This document shows, piece after piece, positions 1 through 7,967 of a stretch of DNA of 64,000 nucleotides. The DNA is from Melioribacteraceae bacterium (lineage in GTDB: Bacteria; Bacteroidota; Ignavibacteria; Ignavibacteriales; Melioribacteraceae), in the NCBI GenBank assembly GCA_028282005.1, contig JANQIV010000177.1, positions 1-64,000 of the forward strand, written 5' to 3'. Position 1 is the first letter of the stretch; each line of letters begins with the position of its first letter. Below the pieces are notes generated by a model. That model ran no database searches and had not been told where the DNA came from. It saw nothing but the letters and a program-made list of their open reading frames with translations. The translations under genes and the position numbers were made by a program.

Positions 1-1
1 T

Positions 2-1690
2 ATAAAATCTTATGGAGCATCTTCAGCGTTGCAGACTATTTCTGTAAACGGGCTTGGTGCGGAACACACTCTCATTTTAATGGACGGAGTGAGATTAAAC
101 TCGTTTCAAAATTCACATATCGATTTAACACTTATTCCTAAAGAGAATATTGAACGAATTGAAGTAATTAATAACGGTGTGAGTTCAATCTACGGTAGTG
201 ATGCACTGGGTGGTGTTGTAAATATAATTACCAAAAACAGAAAACTGCTTGATAAGAATTATGAAGTAGATGCGTCCTTTACAAGTGGTTCGTTTAATAC
301 TGAAAGGAAGCACATAGGTTTCTACGCACAGGCAAAGAATTTCAATTCGAAGATATATTACACGAGAGAAACATCGGACGGAGACTTTGAATATTATTTT
401 GAAAGAAATAATGAGAGAACAAAAAAGAAAAGACAGAATTCTGCTTACGAAATTTACGACGCTGGATTAAATACGCAATACATTTTTAATGAATCAAATT
501 TAATCAGGTTTATATCAAGTTACTCAGATCAAGATAAAGAAATTCCTGGGATTGCTACCGGCAGAACTCCGCCGCCGACAAAGCAGTTGGATAGAATCTG
601 GAATAATATTTTGATAGTTGAAAATAGGTTGTCGGAGAAAACAAATCTTCGCTCAAGTATTAATTATCAAAATAGTCATATGAAATATTCTGTCGAACCG
701 TTTATCGATAACTTCTTCAAGAACACTGTTTATTCGGCTTCATCCGAGTTGAAATTCAACGAAAAAGTATTTGGATTTACTGCCGGTTATAATTTCGCAC
801 ATGCTGTTATAGATGCTGACCAAGTCGAACCCGGCACAAAGAGAAACCAGCATGCGGTTTTCATCTCTTCATTTTACGACATAAACGAAAGCTTAAAAAT
901 ATTTCCGTCTGTTCGTTATGATTTTATTAGCGACGTTGAAGATGATGCTGTGACATATAAAGTAGGTTTTAATTTCCAACCTACAAAAGATTTTGATTTG
1001 AGAGTAAGAGGTAATGTTGGTAAGAACTTCAGGTCACCGTCGTTTAATGATCTTTATTGGAAAGCCGGTGGTAATAAAGATTTGAAACCTGAGAAGTCGG
1101 TTAACGCCGAAGCTGGGATACTTTATTCATTTTCATCCTTTATTAACGGACAGTTTGATTTAACGTTTACTTTTATTGAAGCCAAAGATAAAATTGTTTG
1201 GAGGCCCCAAGGTGGTATTATTTGGTCACCTATAAACGTTGCAGAATCAATTTCAAAAAATTATTCTGTGAAAATTTCTTTATCGAAAAAAATTAAAGAA
1301 GATGTTGCCCTAAATTTTAATACGGCATTTCAATTTACAAACTCTAAGAAAACAAGTCAGTCGTTTGAAGGTGATCCCACCAAAGACAAGTTTTTTCCGT
1401 TTTTACCAAAACAATCTGTAAATATAAATTTTGGTGTTAATTACAAAATCATTGAAGTAAACCTTTTCTACTCACACACTGGGCAAAGGTATTCTGACTT
1501 TGCAAACAAAGTAGACCTTTCGCCAATTAATACACTTGATGGAAATATTTCTTACTCGCTTAATCTTTTTGATGCAATTATCAAAACACGATTTGAGATA
1601 AACAATATTACAAATGCAGATTACCAAATTATAACCGGTTATCCGATGCCGCTTAGAAATTATCAATTTACAATATCGCTAACTTATTAA
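2..1690 (+). CDS. TonB-dependent receptor, BtuB-like (5' truncated by window edge)
   Basis: Outer-membrane receptor that would import a ligand such as cobalamin, using energy from TonB. The reading frame is open to the left edge, so the signal peptide, TonB box and start of the plug are missing; the first TTG at 29 is not a real start. The visible part begins inside the plug: ILMDGVRLN, then [20 protein letters not shown], the typical plug C-terminus. It continues as an alternating beta-barrel with the lipoprotein-receptor motif [12 protein letters not shown] and ends QFTISLTY with a terminal aromatic, as outer-membrane barrels do. Size and plug motifs resemble the BtuB/vitamin B12 subgroup. 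The gene is followed after 13 bases by a secreted beta-propeller, which supports a BtuB/BtuG-like unit. Substrate is inferred, not shown. Confidence 0.85.
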   Translation: MKSYGASSALQTISVNGLGAEHTLILMDGVRLNSFQNSHIDLTLIPKENIERIEVINNGVSSIYGSDALGGVVNIITKNRKLLDKNYEVDASFTSGSFNTERKHIGFYAQAKNFNSKIYYTRETSDGDFEYYFERNNERTKKKRQNSAYEIYDAGLNTQYIFNESNLIRFISSYSDQDKEIPGIATGRTPPPTKQLDRIWNNILIVENRLSEKTNLRSSINYQNSHMKYSVEPFIDNFFKNTVYSASSELKFNEKVFGFTAGYNFAHAVIDADQVEPGTKRNQHAVFISSFYDINESLKIFPSVRYDFISDVEDDAVTYKVGFNFQPTKDFDLRVRGNVGKNFRSPSFNDLYWKAGGNKDLKPEKSVNAEAGILYSFSSFINGQFDLTFTFIEAKDKIVWRPQGGIIWSPINVAESISKNYSVKISLSKKIKEDVALNFNTAFQFTNSKKTSQSFEGDPTKDKFFPFLPKQSVNINFGVNYKIIEVNLFYSHTGQRYSDFANKVDLSPINTLDGNISYSLNLFDAIIKTRFEINNITNADYQIITGYPMPLRNYQFTISLTY

Positions 1691-1703
1691 TCATGGAGAT
1701 AAA

Positions 1704-3005
1704 ATGAAAAAAATCCTTACTGTTCTATTCGTATTAATATTTACCATACAAATATCATCACAGCAATTGACTGATGTTTATGTTTTATCTGAAGGAGGCT
1801 TTAGCGCGGGGCCTGCAATGCTTTCACATTTGGATGTACAATCTTCAACATTTACCCAGGATATTTTTAACCTGGGTCTCGGTGTTTTCCCGGATGGGTT
1901 GGTTATTCATGAAGAGAACTTGTATCTAACAGAACAAGGTTCATTCGGTGGTGCTGGGAAAATTTACAAGCTTGAATTAGACGGAACTGTTATTTCATCT
2001 CAGGAAGTTGGAACTAACCCGTATTCGCTTGCAATTGCTAATGACAAAGTTTATGTAACAAATGGGCCTGCGAGCAATGTGTCTATTCTAAACTTGGCCG
2101 ATTTTAGTTTTGTTAAAGACGTTTCAGTAGGTGTTTACCCACAAGAGATTCTTGGTGTTGATAATAAAATCTTTGTTGCTAACAATAGTGCTTTCGGTGG
2201 TGACGAAGATTCAACAGTAACTGTAATTGATGCCGCAACAGATGAAGTAATAGAAACAATAAATGTTAAAAAAAATCCGTCATCATTAGCATTAACAAAT
2301 GACAATCATCTTTTAGTCGGTTGCCCCGGAGATGAAAGCGTAGGCGTTATTTATAAAGTTAATTTAACAACTTATGAAAAAGTTGATACATTTACTGTTC
2401 CGGGATTTGGTTTCGGCAAAGATCTTAGCATTGATAAAAATAGCAATAATGTTTATTTCAAAGGATCAACAAATGATATTATTGAATTGAATATGGCCAA
2501 CGACGAGGTAAAATCAGTAGTGAGTGATGCGGGAATTGCTCTAACTTACGGTTATGGTTTTGATTACTTAAATCAAAACCACTATATTTTGGATGCAAAA
2601 GATTTTGCTTCAAACGGTTCATTAACAGTTTACGCAAGTGACGGATCTTTACAAAATACATACGAAACAAGTTTTGCTCCGCGTAGAGTAGTTTTCAATT
2701 ATGGTTCAATTACCGATGTTGAAGATACAGATCTACTGCCTGCTGAATTTGCTTTACAACAAAATTATCCTAACCCGTTTAATCCTTCTACAAGTATCAG
2801 ATATCAGGTATCAACTACTGAGAATGTGCTTTTAAAAATTTACGATGCATTGGGAAGGGAAGTAACAACTTTAGTAAATGAATTACAGCCAGCAGGTGTT
2901 TATGAAGCTCGATTTGACGCATCAAATCTATCAAGTGGAATTTATTTTTACTCGTTAACTGCGGACGATTTTCACCAGATAAAGAAAATGATGTTAATTA
3001 AATAG
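1704..3005 (+). CDS. Secreted YncE-like beta-propeller protein with T9SS type-A sorting domain
   Basis: 433-residue exported protein. Residues 1-20 form a signal peptide (MKKILTVLFVLIFTIQISSQ). Residues about 25-340 are repeated propeller blades of the YncE/DUF5074 kind (NPYSLAIANDKVYVTN, YPQEILGVDNKIFVAN, NPSSLALTNDNHLLVG). From about residue 345 there is a T9SS type-A C-terminal domain: LPAEFALQQNYPNPFNPST, then LKIYDALGREV and SGIYFYSL, ending KKMMLIK. It is therefore probably cleaved and attached at the cell surface by type IX secretion. It starts 13 bases after the upstream TonB receptor with a GGAG ribosome site, so the two are co-transcribed. In Bacteroides the surface propeller BtuG captures cobalamin for BtuB; a similar role is inferred here. 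No lipobox is seen, unlike BtuG. Confidence 0.85.
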   Translation: MKKILTVLFVLIFTIQISSQQLTDVYVLSEGGFSAGPAMLSHLDVQSSTFTQDIFNLGLGVFPDGLVIHEENLYLTEQGSFGGAGKIYKLELDGTVISSQEVGTNPYSLAIANDKVYVTNGPASNVSILNLADFSFVKDVSVGVYPQEILGVDNKIFVANNSAFGGDEDSTVTVIDAATDEVIETINVKKNPSSLALTNDNHLLVGCPGDESVGVIYKVNLTTYEKVDTFTVPGFGFGKDLSIDKNSNNVYFKGSTNDIIELNMANDEVKSVVSDAGIALTYGYGFDYLNQNHYILDAKDFASNGSLTVYASDGSLQNTYETSFAPRRVVFNYGSITDVEDTDLLPAEFALQQNYPNPFNPSTSIRYQVSTTENVLLKIYDALGREVTTLVNELQPAGVYEARFDASNLSSGIYFYSLTADDFHQIKKMMLIK

Positions 3006-3042
3006 AAAGTTCATAAAGTTTAAAAGATATAATAATTATTAG

Positions 3043-3080
3043 CCCTCCAGAAAATTCTCTATCTCTGGAGGGTAGATTAT
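3043..3080 (+). terminator. Probable intrinsic terminator after the BtuB/propeller pair
   Basis: A perfect 9-bp stem, CCCTCCAGA at 3043-3051 and TCTGGAGGG at 3064-3072, encloses a 12-base loop and is followed by TAGATTATTTAT. The U-tract is weak, so this may be an attenuating hairpin ahead of the small CWC gene rather than a complete stop. Confidence 0.5.
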
Positions 3081-3091
3081 TTATCAAATCC

Positions 3092-3334
3092 ATGGATGAA
3101 AATATAAAACACGAAATTAAAAACTGCCCACGCTGTGGAATTGAATTTGAATGCAAACCAGGTAACATTACCCAGTGTCAATGCTTTACTGTTCAATTGA
3201 CACTTGACGAACAAGCATATATAAAAACACAATTCGAAGATTGCTTGTGTGTTGCCTGCCTGCAAGAATTAAAAAAACTCTACCGAGAAAAGGAGGTTTT
3301 GAATTACTATTCAAAATTAAAAACAGTTGAATAA
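3092..3334 (+). CDS. Small cysteine-rich CWC family protein
   Basis: 80-residue soluble protein. It has CPRCG at residues 12-16, FEC, a CQC near residue 30, an aromatic/hydrophobic TxQLTLDEQAYI stretch and a final CLCVACL. This order of paired cysteines matches the cysteine-rich CWC family (Pfam Cys_rich_CWC). The cysteines probably bind zinc, and the family's role is unknown. No clear Shine-Dalgarno is present before the ATG, and a hairpin separates it from the upstream propeller gene. It could be a distal member of the same transcription unit. Confidence 0.75.
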   Translation: MDENIKHEIKNCPRCGIEFECKPGNITQCQCFTVQLTLDEQAYIKTQFEDCLCVACLQELKKLYREKEVLNYYSKLKTVE

Positions 3335-3514
3335 AACTTTTATTTCCCTTCAATGTTTGCCAAGTTTTTACTCAGGTAAATAATAGCTTCTTTAGTACAA
3401 AATATTTTATCACATTTCACTTATGATATTCTTTGAAGCCTTCAAAATTTTCTTATTGTTCATAATATTATTAAATTTTGATCCACAATATTGACAGTAG
3501 TTTGAGGAGCCTAA

Positions 3515-4075
3515 ATGCACACCTTTACCGGGATGTTATTTACATTTCTATTTTCACAAAACAATAAAAACAATAGACCTCCTTTGCTAAAACTGCGCTG
3601 GCCTATTATTACCAAACATTTACTGCCCGGACGTGTAAGGTTTCAAATTCCACTTATTGTTGGTAAAGAAAAAGTTTTTGGAGAATTGGCTGCCCAGCTT
3701 AAAAAGATTGACGGAATTAAAAAAGTTGATTACAGCATTATAACCGGCTCATTATTAATTCATTTTGATGAAAATATTCTGCAGGCTGATTTCTTATTTA
3801 CGATTATTATTAGGCTTTTAGGTTTTGAAAAAGAGCTTGAAAGAATTCCGTCTCCAACTATAAGTAAAGAGATTGACCGGTTTGGCAAAGCTTTAGACCA
3901 CGCGGTATTTTCTCAAACAAAAGGCCTGTTGGATTTGAAAACTCTTGTCTCTGTTTCATTGGGCTTATTTGGTATTGCTAAATTAATCTCTAAACCCCTT
4001 ACAATGCCAGCCGCTGTGACTATGATTTGGTGGTCGTATAACTCTTTAATTCAGAATAATAAGAAAGGCTCGTAA
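3515..4075 (+). CDS. HMA-like (HMA_2) domain membrane protein, first gene of the P-ATPase operon
   Basis: 186-residue protein. Residues about 33-105 form a ferredoxin-like heavy-metal-associated fold of the degenerate type: HLLPGRVRFQIP, then DGIKKVDYSIITGSLLIHFDE, with no CxxC metal motif. The C-terminal third has two hydrophobic stretches (LVSVSLGLFGIAKLI and MPAAVTMIWWSYNSLI) that would anchor it in the inner membrane. The ATG follows a good GAGGAG site. Its stop lies 2 bases before the next HMA-like gene, so it is co-translated with that gene and the P-type ATPase. Likely an accessory or regulatory subunit of the exporter; the function is inferred from context. Confidence 0.7.
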   Translation: MHTFTGMLFTFLFSQNNKNNRPPLLKLRWPIITKHLLPGRVRFQIPLIVGKEKVFGELAAQLKKIDGIKKVDYSIITGSLLIHFDENILQADFLFTIIIRLLGFEKELERIPSPTISKEIDRFGKALDHAVFSQTKGLLDLKTLVSVSLGLFGIAKLISKPLTMPAAVTMIWWSYNSLIQNNKKGS

Positions 4076-4077
4076 AT

Positions 4078-4500
4078 TTGAATCTGAAGCAAAGCTGGTT
4101 AATTATACAAATGCGGCCTAGAGTAATTCATCGTTTACCCGGTAGAATTCGTGTACATATTCCGGCGCTCAAAAAGGTTGATGATCGTTTTCAGGAAATA
4201 GTATCAGTATTACTAAAAGGATTTACTTTGCCTGAACACTTTAATCAAGTTAAGATAACTTATGCCACTGGCAGTATCTTGGTTACTTATAAGCATGATA
4301 AAATATCTGAAAGACAGATAATGAATTGGGTCTTTGACGTGAAAAATATTGCCGAATCAATTTTAATGAAATTCATAGACACAGATAATGAAAAAATTAG
4401 TAACAAAAGCATTAAACTAATTAGCTACCTGGAAAAAGCATCTAGGGAAGGACAAATTATTGATAAGAAGTTCAGGATACCTGATGAGATTTGGAGTTAA
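4078..4500 (+). CDS. Second stand-alone HMA-like (HMA_2) domain protein
   Basis: 140-residue protein, essentially one HMA-like module: VIHRLPGRIRVHIPAL at residues about 15-30 and ITYATGSILVTYKHDKIS near residues 60-75. It carries the same Arg-rich L-P-G-R-I-R signature as its neighbours and no CxxC. The TTG start has an AAAGG site at usual distance; an alternative ATG at 4111 would shorten it by 11 residues and still leave the domain whole. No membrane span is evident. It overlaps the start of the P-type ATPase gene, which implies translational coupling and a stoichiometric partnership. Function not established. Confidence 0.65.
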   Translation: MNLKQSWLIIQMRPRVIHRLPGRIRVHIPALKKVDDRFQEIVSVLLKGFTLPEHFNQVKITYATGSILVTYKHDKISERQIMNWVFDVKNIAESILMKFIDTDNEKISNKSIKLISYLEKASREGQIIDKKFRIPDEIWS

Positions 4501-6691
4501 GAAACAACCTCTTCTCTCTTGTGTTGTAATTCATTCTTTACACGGAAGGGTACGCATTCATTGCCGGGCGTTAAAATATCTGTGTGAAGTAGTAGATGAG
4601 ATTGAAGATAGAATAAATAATTTAGCAGAAATTAAATCGACAAAGATTACGGTAATTACCGGGAATGTACTTATATATTTTGATGAAGATATTACCAGTA
4701 AAGAAAATATATTAGAAAACTGTGAATCAATCATTGGATCTTATTCAAGGATAGCGTATAAAAAAGAGAAGGAGCATCATCATAAGGCTACAGTAAACGA
4801 AAGGCGACTGCAGGAAGCACCAATACCGGAAATGACCAAAAGGGTGGTGGTAGCTACAATTACGTTGGGGCTAGCTCTACTAAGACGCGGAGTTGCAAAA
4901 CCGCCAGCCTCACTCTTTGGAAAAGTGTTTAATCTTCCATTTATAACAACTCTATCAATGGCCTGGCCAATATTCAAGAGTGGGTTGGGATCTATGCTCG
5001 AAGACTTAAGGCCTAACGCGGATACTCTTACCAGCACTGCGATTTTAGCAAGCCTCGCAACCGGCAGCAGCGGTTCTGCGCTCACGATAATATGGTTGTC
5101 GGACATTGCCGAGCTAATGACTGCCTATTCAATGAACCGTACGCGAAAAGCAATTAGCGATATGCTTTCCGTGGGCGAGGAATATGTATGGAGGCTGAAC
5201 GATGATGGAAGCGAAACAAAAGTACCCCTGGATCAACTTAAAGTAGGTGATAGTATAGTTACTCAAACCGGTGAAAAAATAAGTGTTGACGGAACTATTG
5301 TAAGCGGTGAAGCTACTGTAGACCAGTCTTCAATTACCGGTGAATTTATGCCTGTTAGTAAAGCCCGTAATGACAAAGCATATGCGGGTACAGTTGTTAA
5401 AGGGGGACGCCTTGTTATTAAAGCTGAAAAGGTAGGCGACCAAACTACAGTTGCGCGTATAATTCATATGGTAGAAGAAGCATCCCATAGAAAAGCAACT
5501 ATTCAGGCTTATGCTGATAAAATTTCAGCGCAATTTATACCAGTTAATTTTTTACTGGCTCTTGTGGTTTTACTTGTAACTAAAAGGCCTTCACGTGCAT
5601 TAAGTATGTTGATTATCGACTACTCTTGCGGTGTAAGACTTTCCACAGCTACGGCGTTAGCTTCATCAATTGGATTGGCTGCCAAGAACGGCATTCTAAT
5701 TAAAGGAAGCAATTTTATCGAGATGCTTGATACCGCTGATACGCTTATACTTGATAAAACAGGAACTTTGACAAGGGGAAAACCAAAGGTAGTTAGTGTT
5801 TATTCAAATGATAAAAGAATAAGCGAACGAAAGATTGTAGAACTAGCTGCAGCTGCGGAAGAAACGTCGAACCACCCTTTGGCCCTTGCGATTTTAGATA
5901 AAGTTAAAAGCCTTGGCTGGAAAATACCAAAGCATTCCGCTACACATGTTCATTTAGCTAAGGGAATTGAAACGAAAATAAACAAAGACAAAATTAGAGT
6001 CGGCAGCCGGCGTTTTCTTGAAGAAAATAAAATTGAAACTATACATTATAAAGAAGCTGTTTCAAAGATGGTAAGGCGGGGCGAAAACATAATTTACGTT
6101 GCTAAAAATGATAAACTTATCGGGGTGCTGGGCATTCAAGATGAGTTACGCGAAAATATGAAGAAGTCTTTAAACCGCTTGCGCTTCAACGGGATGGATG
6201 ACATTATTCTCTTAACCGGTGATGTTGAACAGCACGCTGAGATTGTTGCGGGAAGAATGGCAATGGATAGTTTTCATGCGGAGTTATTACCGGAAGACAA
6301 AGCCGAAGTTGTTTTACAATTGCAATCGAAAGGCGTACATGTAGTTATGGTTGGTGACGGAATAAACGATGCCCCTGCTTTAGCTTATGCTGATGTTGGC
6401 ATTGCAATGGGCGGAACGCGCACAGATATTGCAATGGAGGCATCGGATATAACAATAACCGGTGACGATCCTCTTATGATTCCGGCAATTATCCGGTTGG
6501 CGAAAAAGACAATGAGCACCGTTCGCCAAAACTTTGCTATCTCAATTGGTGTAAACACCGTTGGCTTGCTGCTTGGAGCCATGGGAGTTATACCCGCATT
6601 CTGGGGAGCCGTTTTACATAACTCTACAACTATTGCGGTTGTATTAAACTCTGCCCGGATTTTATTGCACGATATTGAACGGGGTAAATAA
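4484..6691 (+). CDS. P1B-type heavy-metal-translocating ATPase with S-C-G in place of the CPC motif
   Basis: 735-residue inner-membrane metal pump, probably an exporter. Residues 1-80 are a third HMA-like domain (VVIHSLHGRVRIHC) without CxxC. Membrane helices follow (about 120-215). The actuator loop has T285-G-E, and the phosphorylation site is D424-K-T-G-T-L-T. The P1B signature H464-P and the hinge G-D625-G-I-N-D629-A-P are present, then two final helices. The ion-binding helix reads DYSCGVRLSTATA, with S381-C382-G383 where copper or zinc/cadmium pumps carry CPC, so the substrate is neither canonical Cu nor Zn/Cd by motif. The ATG at 4484 has AGGA upstream; a TTG at 4460, also with AAGGA, would add 8 residues. 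Embedded in an operon of HMA-like proteins. Confidence 0.93.
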   Translation: MRFGVKKQPLLSCVVIHSLHGRVRIHCRALKYLCEVVDEIEDRINNLAEIKSTKITVITGNVLIYFDEDITSKENILENCESIIGSYSRIAYKKEKEHHHKATVNERRLQEAPIPEMTKRVVVATITLGLALLRRGVAKPPASLFGKVFNLPFITTLSMAWPIFKSGLGSMLEDLRPNADTLTSTAILASLATGSSGSALTIIWLSDIAELMTAYSMNRTRKAISDMLSVGEEYVWRLNDDGSETKVPLDQLKVGDSIVTQTGEKISVDGTIVSGEATVDQSSITGEFMPVSKARNDKAYAGTVVKGGRLVIKAEKVGDQTTVARIIHMVEEASHRKATIQAYADKISAQFIPVNFLLALVVLLVTKRPSRALSMLIIDYSCGVRLSTATALASSIGLAAKNGILIKGSNFIEMLDTADTLILDKTGTLTRGKPKVVSVYSNDKRISERKIVELAAAAEETSNHPLALAILDKVKSLGWKIPKHSATHVHLAKGIETKINKDKIRVGSRRFLEENKIETIHYKEAVSKMVRRGENIIYVAKNDKLIGVLGIQDELRENMKKSLNRLRFNGMDDIILLTGDVEQHAEIVAGRMAMDSFHAELLPEDKAEVVLQLQSKGVHVVMVGDGINDAPALAYADVGIAMGGTRTDIAMEASDITITGDDPLMIPAIIRLAKKTMSTVRQNFAISIGVNTVGLLLGAMGVIPAFWGAVLHNSTTIAVVLNSARILLHDIERGK

Positions 6692-7552
6692 ATGAGAGAC
6701 AACAAGCATATCATCATAAGAATTATTCACACTCTTAAAGGCAGAGTTAGGCTGCGCGTTAATATAAGTCCTAAATCCTCTGAGGAAATGATTGATACAG
6801 TGAAAAGTCATCCTGGTATTTATGAAATTAATTTTAACAAGCATACTAAATCTGTTTTAATAAAATTTGACCCTGCTGAGACCAGCCAGGAAGAACTCAT
6901 TATCCGTGTAGCGGTCTTTATTTCTCTGGAAAACGGATTGATACCGGCAAGGGTATATTCTGATATTAAAGATCTGGAAATGTCTGATTCAGCTTTTTTA
7001 TCAGGCTTCTTAATTTTTGTTTCTCTTTTTAGCCGGATAATACCGGGAGCAGCCGGTTTTAGAAATGCTCTTGATTGGATAGCAGGATTAGGGACTGCAT
7101 ATTCTATCATCGATCACGGATACGATGAGTATAAAGAGAGAGGAAATTTTGATCCCGAAGTTCTTTCTGTTATTTATCTGCTTACTTCGTTCTCCCAAGG
7201 AAAGTTTTTACCTTCAACCTTGTTTACATGGATTGCGTCATTCGGCCGTCATTTGGTTCGATATTCTTCTAAAAATGTTGAGATCAAACCAATACGGGTA
7301 AGTTCATCTTCAAAGGATAAACCTCAATACGAGGTAGTTGTTACTCCGATCAATCACTTGCCCGGTAAAAAGATGTTATTTAACTTTTTACCTAAATTAA
7401 TTATGAATGCAGCGCTTGTTAATCGGGGTAATATTGAAGGAACATTAATCGATGAAATAAGGAAAGTATCTTCAGACCACGGCGAAGTACTGGAAGGTTT
7501 TGGAAAATTTAATAATGGTATACCAATAAGATTACTTGATAATAAAAATTGA
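6692..7552 (+). CDS. HMA-like domain membrane protein, 3' partner of the P-type ATPase
   Basis: 286-residue protein whose ATG directly follows the ATPase stop codon. The N-terminus is a fourth HMA-like module (RIIHTLKGRVRLRVNIS, then FNKHTKSVLIKFDPAE). A hydrophobic middle follows: SAFLSGFLIFVSLFSRIIPGA, NALDWIAGLGTAYSII and VLSVIYLLTSFSQG. The last 90 residues are soluble (VVVTPINHLPGKKMLFNFLP) with no family I can name. It resembles the membrane-region organisation of the ATPase without its catalytic loops, so it may dimerise with or scaffold the pump. No metal-binding CxxC is present. Role inferred from strict co-transcription. Confidence 0.65.
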   Translation: MRDNKHIIIRIIHTLKGRVRLRVNISPKSSEEMIDTVKSHPGIYEINFNKHTKSVLIKFDPAETSQEELIIRVAVFISLENGLIPARVYSDIKDLEMSDSAFLSGFLIFVSLFSRIIPGAAGFRNALDWIAGLGTAYSIIDHGYDEYKERGNFDPEVLSVIYLLTSFSQGKFLPSTLFTWIASFGRHLVRYSSKNVEIKPIRVSSSSKDKPQYEVVVTPINHLPGKKMLFNFLPKLIMNAALVNRGNIEGTLIDEIRKVSSDHGEVLEGFGKFNNGIPIRLLDNKN

Positions 7553-7585
7553 TAAATAAAAAATATAAATAGGGGAAATTAAAAA

Positions 7586-7846
7586 ATGAATATCACTTCT
7601 CAACATGTTAGTGGTTTTGTTGTCGGCGTTGGAGCGGCTGCGGCAGCATATTATTTTTATAAAAAGAATCAGCCTGAGGTTGATGACTTTTTAAGAAGAC
7701 AAGGAATACAATTGCCTGAAACATCGGTTAAAGAATACAGCTCTATGACGCTTGAAGAAATGGTTGCTGAAAAGGAACATCTTGAAGATTTAATTGCTGA
7801 ACGTGAAATGGGTGAAAGCCAGGAAAGCAATAACGGTAATAAATAG
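7586..7846 (+). CDS. Small single-TM protein with charged tail, PacL-like partner candidate
   Basis: 86-residue protein. A glycine/alanine-rich N-terminal membrane segment (GFVVGVGAAAAAYYFY, residues about 10-25) is followed by KKNQPEVDDFLRRQG and an acidic amphipathic C-terminal helix (LEEMVAEKEHLEDLIAERE). A good AGGGGAAA site lies upstream, 33 bases after the HMA-like membrane gene. Small one-TM proteins with charged, metal-binding tails (PacL, DUF1490) organise the CtpC/CtpG/CtpV P-ATPases of mycobacteria into efflux platforms. The architecture and operon position here are similar, but sequence homology is not claimed. Confidence 0.6.
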   Translation: MNITSQHVSGFVVGVGAAAAAYYFYKKNQPEVDDFLRRQGIQLPETSVKEYSSMTLEEMVAEKEHLEDLIAEREMGESQESNNGNK

Positions 7847-7927
7847 TTTTGTTTGTTATTCCAACTCAAAAAGCTGTCGACGGCTATTTATTCTTTTCTA
7901 ATGTTATTAATTATTACTTTCAATTTG

Positions 7928-7953
7928 TAGGGACAATTCATGAATTGTCCCTA
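7928..7953. repeat. Perfect 26-bp palindrome between convergent genes
   Basis: TAGGGACAATTCA followed immediately by its exact reverse complement, lying between the end of the metal-efflux operon and the end of the copper receptor gene. It could fold as a hairpin in both transcripts and so act as a two-way terminator. Alternatively it is a dispersed REP-like or MITE-like element. No U-tract follows on the plus strand (AATCTTAAATAAATC). Confidence 0.6.
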
Positions 7954-7967
7954 ATCTTAAATAAATC

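Noticed and set aside
4780-5106. 108-codon minus-strand frame inside the P-type ATPase gene
   Set aside because: Antisense to conserved ATPase sequence, no ribosome site and no recognisable domain.
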